The notes under the pieces are model-generated. The model did no database searches, had not been told where the DNA came from, and worked only from the letters and a program-made list of their open reading frames with translations. Positions 25,401-37,400 of a stretch of DNA of 64,000 nt are shown in pieces. Origin of the DNA: Metridium senile (lineage: Eukaryota > Cnidaria > Anthozoa > Actiniaria > Metridiidae); the NCBI GenBank assembly GCA_949775045.1, contig OX459105.1:13791227-13855226 (forward strand). The letters run 5' to 3'. The first letter of the stretch is position 1; each line of letters starts with the position of its first letter. The position numbers were made by a program, and so were the translations under genes.

Positions 25401-28400
25401 ATGAGACGAAAATGAACAGATGGTTTATATAGAGCCAATTCTATATAAACATTCAAAGGCCCCAACAATCACTGCAAGAAAAACAACAACAACAACAAAA
25501 AACAAAAAACAAAAAAACATGTGAATGGACAGACAAACAAAGACATACAGACAAACAGAAAGATAGAAAAACAGACTGACAGGCAGACGGACACATAAAC
25601 AGACAGGCAGACGGACACATAAACAGACAGACAGACAGACAAACTGACAGACACATGGAGAGACAGACAGAGACAGACACACAAGTAAATAAGTAAATCA
25701 CCTGTGATTTTTGCCTCTGACAAAAAGGTTTGGTGTCCATAAAGGTAACGGTGCATTTAATAGCACATTGAGAATGAAATGGTTAGGAGTCTGGATCTTT
25801 GGATCTGACAAAACAACAACAATGATCAATAATTATAATAGAGGTATTAATGAGAAATAGTTAGCATGCAAAACAGGTGTTCTTGTGGAGTTTTTGAAAA
25901 AGGCAGGTTTTGGTGTTCCTGTGTTATAAAGAGCGAGCAAATATTAATCAATGGGGGAGGGGGAGGGGGAAAGGAACAGAACAATAGTCAATATTATAAT
26001 AGAGGAATATTGAGATATAGTTAGCCTGCAAAACAGGCATTCTTGTGGAGTTTTGGGTGAAAAGTCGGATTTTGGGGCTCCTGTGTTGTAACCAGCGAGC
26101 AAAAATAGAGTGAAGGGGGAGGGAGAAAGGAAGGGAATAGTCAACACCATGAGATACTTACCTCCGACTGGTGTTTGACTTAAGATAATAAATTGATCCA
26201 CCCCAGTGTTCCGAACCTGATAAAAACAGACACATGTTAGAAACAAATGTTCTGATTGGTTGAAATGTTAGAAACAAATGTTCTGATTGGTTGAGGCACA
26301 TACTTTATGAAAGCATGATAAGAACAGACACATGTTAGAAACAAATGTTCTGATTGGTTGAGGCACATACTTTATGAAAGCATGATAAGAACAGACCAAA
26401 AGTTAGAAACAAATGTTCTGATTGGTTGAGGTACATACTTTATGAAAGCATGATAAGAACAGACCAAATGTTAGAAACAAATGTTCCGATTGGTTGAGGT
26501 GCATGCTTTATGAAAGCATGTATGTTTGTTTATTGATCAAATATGTCTATCTGTCAACTTTGTGTCATGCCGAGCTGTTATCACTTCTCTTGTATTCTGC
26601 CAATCCGAACACACTTTTTCTATTACTTTAATAAATACTTTATATAAGTCCACACTCATTCTGGTACCAGAAAAAAATTAACTACTTTCTACGTGTATAC
26701 TAATGATATGCATTTATCGTTGCTTACCTGCGGATGTGGGGTGCCGATAATAATCTCAATAATAAAATCATTTACACTTGGTAGATAATAAAACACTCCT
26801 GTTGAGAAAACAAACATGTATTACTAATATCTTCATTTTGTGAGAGTAGATATATTATTACCAGTTACCTGGCAGTTACAGAAAGGCCCTCAGGTAAGAA
26901 ACCCAACTGACAACAAGGCAAACCAGTTGACTATTAATAAGCATGATCAAGAAACTTTGAGCTAATCAAAATCAGGACAAACACAGCCACAGCTCGTGGT
27001 CAGAGCATGCATGACTCAAACTCAGGGAGAGAGACTGACACACTGACTACTTGACCACACAGCCTCCTATAACTTAACATGTGTATTTTGGCTTATTAAT
27101 GTCACACAATTATGTGGGATGAATGTGAAAAGCAGATAACGTAAGACCCTTACCCATAAGAGATGTACGAAGCTGTAAGCATAGTACTAATAGTTGTAAT
27201 GCTTCACCAACAATAACAACATCCTGGAAAAAGGTATGACACAGGACAGTGAGACATACAGTGTGAAAAATAATGTAAAAGTATAATTATAAGTAAATTT
27301 CATTTATCATTAATATAATTATTGTCATCATCATCATTGTTATCACCAGTGATCATCATCATTATCCTGATTATCATCATCATCATCAACAACATTATAA
27401 CTATGATAATCATAGTTATCATCATCATCATGTTCAGTTATGAAGGTCATAACTATTATTAGCATCGTCATCATCATCATCATCAGCACACAATGGTGAT
27501 GATTTCCAGGCAACTCAACTTCCAATTAAAATTCTGACCAACCAAACCATGTGCGGATGAATAAAGGAAGTTATAGTTTCTCCTCTATCATATCTCTCCT
27601 TACTTTTTCCAAGCTAACAACACTTCATCAGGTAGGGCTTGCATTCATTTCCTGCACAAACCACAGGAAACCCACGATTCAGTTCAACCCAATCGTGCCA
27701 CAATAATTTGTGAATTTGCAATACATGTTCGAGCAAAACATTATCAGTTAAATTTTAACCCCCAGCCTCCCTGTCTCCACAGTCCCTGTTCATCCAACTT
27801 CAACTCATTTCAACGGAGTTTCAGTGTAAAGAACACTGTTTTGCACTTTCTTACCTTATTAGTAACTTCTAATGTATTTGATGATATACTGGATCGAAAT
27901 GACTTGAGGGAATCAGAGTCACTACCCCCTCCCCCATCGTCATCAGAGCTTTGACTAGAGAGCCTCTGCCTACCCCCTGCAAGGTGTATTCGTCCTGCTG
28001 CTGCTGCCCAGGCAACACGCATCAGACATGCAATAGTTTCAGCAAAATCGTCACGATTCATTGTCTGGAAGTTAATGGTATTAAATGTAAATTATACTTT
28101 CTTGGTATCATTATTGTCATCATCAACATCATGACAATCAACAATATGGGTACCATCAACAACATTATCATGATAGTATGGTAATCAATCAACAGAATAA
28201 CCAACAATAGCATCATTAACTTTCAGATCTTTAAGCCAACATGCCACCACCATTACCATCACTTTTATCATTACCACCATCATCATCAACGATATAGTAA
28301 CCATCATTGACATCATTTAAGGGCCTGAACAGTTGGGTGAACATCACCATCATCATCATCATCAACAACATTATCATAACCATCATCATCATCAGTACCA

Positions 28401-31400
28401 TCCCAGAATACAATAGTACCTCTATAGCAGCCCGAACCGTTGGGTGAACATCATCAATCATACTGCTTGACCGAGGTCTTTTGGGCTCCGACGAGTCATT
28501 GAGATCTAAATCCATGGTTGCCATGGAGAGTGGGGATGTTGCTATGGTAGCACTATCTCTAGAGGGGGACGATGGGATAGTGAAAGAATTTTCAGATGAT
28601 TGACCACACAGAAGAAACCTGAGAAGACAACCATTGTTTTAATATATCACAAACATTTTTTATTACAACTGTCATCATCATCATCATCATCATCAACACC
28701 ATGATATCAACACCTTTATACTCAATAATTTAATCACCATCATCAAAATCATCACCACTATCTTTATCATCATCTTCATCTTCATCATGATCATTACAAC
28801 CATCATCTTTATGATTAACATTATCATTATGATTATTCATCATCACCTGCGTTGTCATCATGTCACATTTGTCATCTGCATCTTTATTATCACCAAAACT
28901 TTCATCATTATTATAATCATTGTCATCATTATAATCATTGTCATTATCATCATTGTTATTATCACCATCTTTATCATCATTATCATCTTTAACATTATCA
29001 TCATCATCATTATCACTACTGTTAATTGATGTGACAAAAATGCTGCCTCCAAATTGATTGATGGATCAAAAAAAAACAAGATAACAAATGTACAATTTGC
29101 TGATCGCAGTGCAATAATTTCGGCTATAAGTGTCATCATTACCTGGCCAGTTGTAAACAGATGGAGTAGCAATCACGTCGTATCTCAGTGTCAACATCAG
29201 AAGGAAACATGTCCTTTTGTAGAATATGGACAACAATACTGGAATAGAACACAGTACACAAACACTTAACCCAAATCAACACTAAATTATTGTAAACATT
29301 GCACAGACAACATCCCAGATGACATAATAAAACATACAAACAAACAAACATGCAAAAAGACAATCAAACAAATAAGCAAACAAATAAATAAACAAGCAAA
29401 CAAACAAACAAACAATAAAGCAAGCAAACAAACAAATAGAAAACAGACAGACAGACAAAAACAAAAAAACAAAAGTAAACAAAACCAGCAAACAGAAATT
29501 AATGATGAGTGGAGAAACGGTGGTTAAATACATACTCAAGTCCTGATGCTGCAAGGAAGTTTTCCTTGAAAGCTCTAGCACTAGCCCCACCATCTCTATG
29601 TTGAGTTGGCATAAGTTTACTACTAAGGACCTAAGAATCACAAAAAAAAAACAAATATGAATATGAATATTTTTTTTTTTTTTTGTATACAAACACGTAT
29701 TGACATGAATTATTTCATAATCATAATCATCATCGTTATCCTGAATATTTTATCTGTTTGACAAGATGTATGACCATGTTTGACCATGGGTTGACTCAAG
29801 CCTGGTTCACACTGCGTCATAATCGTAATCATAATCATAAGCAAAACAAAAGAAATTAGAAATGAAACACTTTGGTCTTTGTTTTCTAATTCCCCAGGGG
29901 ATAATAAATCTTTTGTTTTCTTGCTTATGATTATGATGCTCGTGTGAACCAGGCTTTAGTGTCATAATCAAATAGTCCTTTCCACAGCTCCATTCAGTGA
30001 CCACAAATGATAGTTCCAAGTCGAGGTTCAAGTTATTGCACATGATAAATTATAGTATTGCTATGCGCAGCAACAGGAACCTCAACTTGGAACTATTATT
30101 TGTGGTCACTGAACGGAACTGTGAAAAGGTATATTGTATTCAGGTGGTAGTTATTGATTTCTATTCATACCTGAAGGTTATAGAGTACTCTAAATGGAGA
30201 CATGCCAGCAGCAGTACATCGAAACATGTTTTTAAGGTTGACAGGTCCACTTGATTCATCCATAGGTGAACTACCAGTTGTACAGGTTAGTGTGAACTGA
30301 AATAGAAAAAATCCCATTTAGATACAAAAATTTGTACCGTGGTTTTTAAATGATAAAATGACAATGAATATCACCACCATCTTAATCACTATCATTACTG
30401 TTGCTTTAGTCTTTCTGAGAACTTAGACATTTTAATACCCTGTGAGCAGAGATTCCTCTCTCTTACCTAGAACGACAAGGAAAAAAACCTCTGCCGGGAC
30501 CCCGCAATTTTACATCCAAGTTTTTAAACTGGTTTTTCAACCATGTGATGACAGAAAACATCACTTTCCCATGCATTAATTATCGTTGAATGATGTTTAC
30601 TTTTAATTTCAATCAGTAGAGGCCGGGACCAACAGGATTTAACATTCAAGATCAAAAACTGTTGGTAAATCAACATCTCCATCAACATCAGCAACATAAC
30701 CATCAACACCACCATCATCATCATCATGATCACCAGCAAAATTGTCGCCATCAATATCTTCATCATCATCATCGTCATCGTCATCATCATCTCTATCTTG
30801 ACTGGTCTTGTAATCATTTTGTACAATGTAAGTACCTGTTGTCCAATAGAATCTAAAGCTTCTTGTATTACAGGATCAGTTGGAAGCAGCATCAGTAGTC
30901 TTTGCACATGACAAGTTATACTACAAATCAAACAATAAAACATTGGATGAGGATCTGCTTTAATTTATTCCTTTGGTTATACCCTCCTAGACATTTACAT
31001 TGAATTGTCACTTTTGGAACACATGATCATACCCTATTAAATAACTTTTGTCACTTTTGGAACACTTGATCATACCCTCCTAAACATTTACATTGTATTG
31101 TCACTTTTTGGAACACATGATCATACCCTTCTAAAGAACGATTGTCACTTTTAGAACACTTGATCATACCTTGGTTCTTCTAATTCAGCTAATTGATACA
31201 GTTTATCAAACGCTCTACATTCAGTTGACATTATAACGCCAGGCATGATACGTTCTTGTTCAAGGGCATATGCTTGTCTGCTGCACCCACTTGCACTTGT
31301 ATCATCTGTTCTTATGTCTTGCATCTATAGAACAAAAAGTCTGATTAAGAAAGCATTTGCACACTACATGTATGTACCACAAACATTAACCATGCATTAT

Positions 31401-34400
31401 TCACAACATTATTAGCAACATTATATTAATATTATGTGGAAAACTTAACTAACACACAAGAAACAATGCTATACAGAAAAAAAAATTAAATAATAAAAAC
31501 AAACACAACACAACTTAAAGACAAACAATTCACTTGAAAAAATGCAAAAAATTAAAAGATAAACATTAAAAAAATGGGGAAAAAAATAAAAAAAAATTAT
31601 GAAAGCAGCTATGAGCTGACTGATGACACAACATACCTCAACTTCCTCCTTGGTGGGTACCATAGCAACTGAAGCTCCTGTTGTCTTGACAAAGATTATC
31701 TGTTCATCTTCAAACTCCAGTTGATACAAAAGTTTAGAGTCTTTAGAAGACAGTAACTGAAAATACAGACAGTATATTACAAAAGATTGATTTGCTGTGT
31801 GAATGAATTAATGAAGAAAGAAAGAAATAAGGATGGAAGGAGTAGGTGAATGAATGAATGAATGAATAAATGAATGGATGAATAAATGGATGAATGAACA
31901 AATGAATGAATGAATAAATGAATATATACATTTGTGGATTATTTGAGAAAAAAAATAGAGAAAGGAAGAAGTAAGGCAAATAAATAAATGAATGAACGAA
32001 TAAATGAATGAATAAAAATTTAAAATTGAATGAATGAATGGGTTAACTAAAAAATCAAAAGTTTTAAAAGTCCTACCATTTTCTCATTGTTAAATATCTG
32101 AACTTGTTCGGGAGTCACACACAATCTTCCAGCTATCCTGTGACGCAGTGAGCGTAGCAACTCGTTGCTATGGCACTGCAAACACAATTATGAAACACTT
32201 GTTAAATTCAGTGAATCTTGTGCAAAATTATACACTTTTGTGCAAAAATCCCACCCAAACATACTATCAGATTTTATCAGAAATAGATGTATAGAACAGA
32301 TTTTGTTAGACATCACAGTGACAAGTTCAGTGCCAAAGCAAGTTTCATATGACTATGAAATGCACAGAGCACAAAAGCGGTTAAGGTACGGCAAGGCACA
32401 TCAATATTCTAGAACACATCATGGTCGCATCCACCCACATTTCAAAGTCATAAAAGATCTGCTCTATACACCAAATCAAAATATGGCGACCAATTTGAAT
32501 AGCTATTGTTATTGACTCACTAGCCTCTCATTCATGTAAAAACTCCATTCTATTTCATCATGAACACGAGGCTATTCAGTCAAGAACAATCGCAGGCTGC
32601 CATATTTGGATTCGGTCTATGTGCATGCCTTGCTGCCGCTGTAGTTGTTTCTATAAATTTGTATGAGGTTTGATATAGAGATTTTAAAAATGATTTACCA
32701 TGGTGATTTAGTTTGTTTGAACCTGTGATTTGTCTGTGCTAATGGGGTGTAATGTAGAGTGATGTGTATTTACCTGCAGAGTAAGGTGTTGTTTAGTGAC
32801 ATCACAGTTGACATTAACAGTCACTGGGTGACCATGGAATGATGCACCATGGGGTAGAAGAGTTCTTGGACCAGCATGAAGATCCTAACAATCAAAGAAT
32901 CATAGATACTTAATTTATACTCAAAAGATTCCCATACATAATAGAATTGTTTTAAATGTTGATTGGATTCTATAGACCCAATCGAAATATGGCGTACTCT
33001 TATTGTTTTTGACTGTCTAGCCTTGTGTTCAGGTTTGAAAACAATAGAGTTTTCACATGTATGCGAGGCTGGGCAGTCAAGAAGAATTGTTATTCAAATT
33101 GGCCGCCATATTACGATTTGGTGTATAACAGCTTATTGTTACCTCAACAGTGATAATATAGTGCTCCACTATCATAAGCAATCTTTCTATGCTTAGCAAC
33201 TGGTTAGTTCTAGAAAAATGACAAAACAAGACAATAGTTATAGTCATACAATTCATGAATAATTCATGAGAATTTAACAAAAGAAATCGAGTATGTGACA
33301 AGTTCTGTAAATCTTATACAGATTTTTTCCGGATTTGCATAAGTTTCAACTTTAATTTTCTTCGCCAGATTTTCTTTTATATCTTCAGTTGACAATTTTA
33401 GAACAAATAATATGAAAGAAATACATTGTGACGTTGGAATTTCATAAGTACTATACAATATTAGTGTCCATTCTGTATGTGATCCGTAGTTTTGCATTGC
33501 GCACGCTCTACTGCGCACAATTTTGACCAGCGAGAGCGCGCGCTACAGCTCGCGCACCTTGCGCGCGCTATGTCGGTATTACTAAAAGATCACAATTCGT
33601 ACATTCAAAGTGCCATAGCGCCAAAACGAATACGGTGACCTATCTTTTTTATTTTATTGAATTAAAGATATCCACGTTTTCAAATACATATCTGAGTTTG
33701 AATAAAAATCTATGTCCAGATTTCGAGATATTTCAAGAATTGTGGTAATATTGTGCTACCCAGGTGTTCGCGAACGATACGCTCGAGTAACTTCGAGTAT
33801 TGCTTTATCGCTATTATCTTTTAACAGGTTCACTTTTCTATCCAAGTTTTGTGTGTGAATGAAGATTTGGGGTGCTAAGATGAAATAAAACCTGATATTT
33901 CAATCCTAATATCAAAAAGAGTACCATTTAATCGCCTTTTATTCTCATTTTATACATCGAAATGAGTAACTTTGACGTGATCTAGTGCCAAAACCAACAC
34001 GGTGACCCCCCTTTTTTATTTTATTTTTGAAATGCCCATGTCTTAAAGTATAACTGTACAAAGTTTCAATAAAAAGTTATGTCAAAATCTATTACTACGG
34101 AATCTCCTTATAGTAGGGCTGCTAAGGTACATAAAATCATAGAATTGTTCGTTTTTTGATACAAGCATGAAAGTTGGCACAAATACTTATCTCAATGTAC
34201 TTAATAATTTTTGATATGGAGGCATTTGAAATATGACCTATATTTCCAGAAATGCGCGTCTAAATTCCACAGGGATCCCATCAGCATGGAAACGAGGCTG
34301 TGATAAAACTTGACTTATTTCTCGGTTTTAGATGCAGTATAAAGATGGAACTTTGGAATTAAACATCTTTGGCGTATGAAGAATCGTTCTTGAAGATTTT

Positions 34401-37400
34401 AAAGCGATCACGTGATTAATCACGTGATAAAATCTAAGATAAAAATTGGAGACAACAATTTTTTTATCAAATCCACAAATTATTAAAATATATTATTTCT
34501 AAATTGTTTTTATTATATTTATTTAGGTATCAAGTCATTTTGGAGTAAATTTAATTATTTATAATTAGAATTGTCATGATTTTGTATGATTTTTCGAAAA
34601 TATTTAACCAATTAGTGCCCAGTCTCTACTCGATTTTCAAAATGGCGACCCCAAGGTAAAATCATGTCTTCTCTATAATAGCTGCATTTGACTCCATTTA
34701 ACACGTTATTTAGCTTTTATTATAAAACATTTAAAGTCAAAAGTGTTTCATAGATGAACAAATTCAAAAAAAACTTCTTAAAGTGTTATTTTGGGGGTAT
34801 TTTTTAGCTTTTTGATTGCATAATTTTATCGAACGTTAGCATGCATTATATTTATGATTTGGACAAAATAATCATCATGTATTTGAATGCAAAACACAAA
34901 ATGATTTGCACAAAAACCACAGTTACAGCTTAGCCTACACACATGCTTTAATATATGAATAGATTCATCTAATAAGCAATCAGAATAAACAATCTTAATT
35001 CTTTAAAATAAAGAAGGGAAAGCAAGCATTAATTAAGGCTCATTCAACTTTGAGGGTATATAATCTTGGAGTGATATGATCTTTAGAGTGACATAGTCTG
35101 CCTTGATTTTGTTTTGTAGCAATGATCTAAATGTAGTAAGCACGTCACAGTATCAAGGTAATTCTGTCGATTGGACAATGTGTGTACTCTGTCAAGAGCA
35201 AACCAACGAGCCTTTACAGTGCCCAGCTTATTCTAAAAGAAATGACGTAGGTGCAGGGTATAAGTCACTAACCAATAGTATTAATCTGTTCAAAGCAATT
35301 GATGCAATACCTTCATTTTTTGATCCTGAAACGATTAATGATGGATCAGGAATAGAGAACACTTTGGTCAAGCATGAAGCATCGTGGCACAAGTCATGTA
35401 GGAACAAGTTTAATAACACTGAATTTAAGAGAGCTCAAAAACGCAAAATGAATGAAGAGAAAGAACAACAGCATAGTCCTGTGAAAGCTCGAAGGTCAAG
35501 TACACCTAGTACAAAGAGTACTTCAAATCAAGTCAGATGCTTTTTTTGTGAAAAAATCGACAAAATATCAGCTCTCCAAGCTGCATCAACAACTGGAATT
35601 GATACACGAGTTCGTGAATGTGCGTTGGAACTACAGGATGGTAAACTTTTGGCAAAGCTAGCTGCTGGAGACATGGTTGCTTTAGAGGCCAAGTACCATA
35701 TAAATTGCCTTGTTGCATTGTACAATCGAAGAAGGCAGAATACGACGTCAAAAAGTAAACAGCCTAAGGATAAGTTGCAAGGACTAGCCTTTGCTGAATT
35801 GGTGTCCTACATTGACGAATTTTTCGAAGATACTAATGCTAATGTCCCTGTTCTTAAACTAGCCGATCTTGTCAAGTTGTACTCAACAAAACTCCAGGAG
35901 TTGGGAGTTGATGCAAGTCGTGTAAATTCTACAAGATTAAAAGATAGAATTTTGCAAGCATTTCCAAGCATGTCAGCCCATTCACAAGGACGCGATATCT
36001 TACTGGTTTTAGATCGTACCATTGGAGAAGCCATAAAAGATGTTAACAAACAAGATGATGTTGATGGCATGTATCTAGCAAAAGCCGCAAAAATAGTGCG
36101 CAATGAGATTTTAAACCAGCCTCAGTCCTTCAATGGAACATTCTCCCCTGACTGTGAAGATAGCTCTATCCCACCATCTTTAAGAGCTCTTATATGTATG
36201 ATTCTAAAAGGCCCAGGTACAATAATAAGACAGATAGATCTTGAAGAAGTTAACCCAAGTCAAGCATCTAGAACAATCTCGCAGCTCATAGTCTACAACA
36301 CTACTGTACGTCAAAGTAAGGCATTGGCATGTAGTTCACGTCACAACAGAAAAAGAGAAAGTCCACTGCCCATTTATGTTGGACTTAAGATTCATGGCTT
36401 GACAAGAGGACGTAATCTCATTGACACTCTTTTTAACTTAGGACTTTGTATTTCGTATGACAGAGTGCTTGGAATATCGACTGATGTTGCCAATGCTGTA
36501 TGTGATCGCTTTGAAAGAGATGGGGTCGTTTGTCCCCCTGTTCTACGAAATGGCCTCTTTACCACAGCTGGGTACGACAATATTGACCACAATCCAAGCT
36601 CGACTACCTCACGTGACTCATTTCATGGCACAGCTATATCACTTATTCAGCACCCAACCAATGACAATCTTGGTACTATCCGTGAGATAAATGTTATAGA
36701 TGGTTCTCGTCGACAAGACAGAAAAATCACTTCATTGCCATTACAGTTTACTGAGGTCCAACCGTTGGTTTTGCCAGAAGGAGATGTGTTTGCTTCGCCA
36801 GTAACTGGAGAGATGGATGCCGATTGTGGCATGGAACCTAGAGGATACGAGAATGATAAGCAATGGCTGAATAACATCTCTGCACTTTATGAAAAAGAAA
36901 ACCTTGATGCAAAAGACAACCTCTCATGGGCTGCATTTCACGCATCTAAGCAACCTCCAACTCAACATGAACCCGCAGTTACCTCGCTGATGCCAATGTT
37001 TCAAGAATCCGCACATTCAGCGCCTATGGTTTTACACGGTATGAATATCGTCAAATCTGCAGTGCAGCTCGTAAACCCAGAACAAGTACCTGTTATAGCC
37101 ATGGACCAACCTCTTTTTGCCCTTGCCAAACAAATTCAGTGGAAATGGCCGCACACGCATGGAGAAAACAAGTTTGTGATCATGTTTGGTGGTCTGCACA
37201 TCGAACTGGCATCATTGAGAGCGTTGGGGAAATGGCTGGACAAAAGTGGATGGACAGTGGTGTTGACGAATGCTGACATTGCATCTCCAGGTGTGGTAGA
37301 CTCTTTTGTTAGTGCAAGCCATATAACAAGAACAAGGAGAGCACATCAGATAACTTGTGCAGCTCTGCACATCCTTCAGCAGCGTGCTTACCAGATGTAC

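Noticed and set aside
32165..32515. 116-residue plus frame in intron 19
   Set aside because: Overlaps exon 20 antisense and the fold-back MITE; no recognisable protein.
35103..35119. Non-ATG start of the long transposase frame
   Set aside because: An AG acceptor at 35119 and an upstream ATG exon at 34642-34655 join in the same frame; the bases before 35120 are intron.
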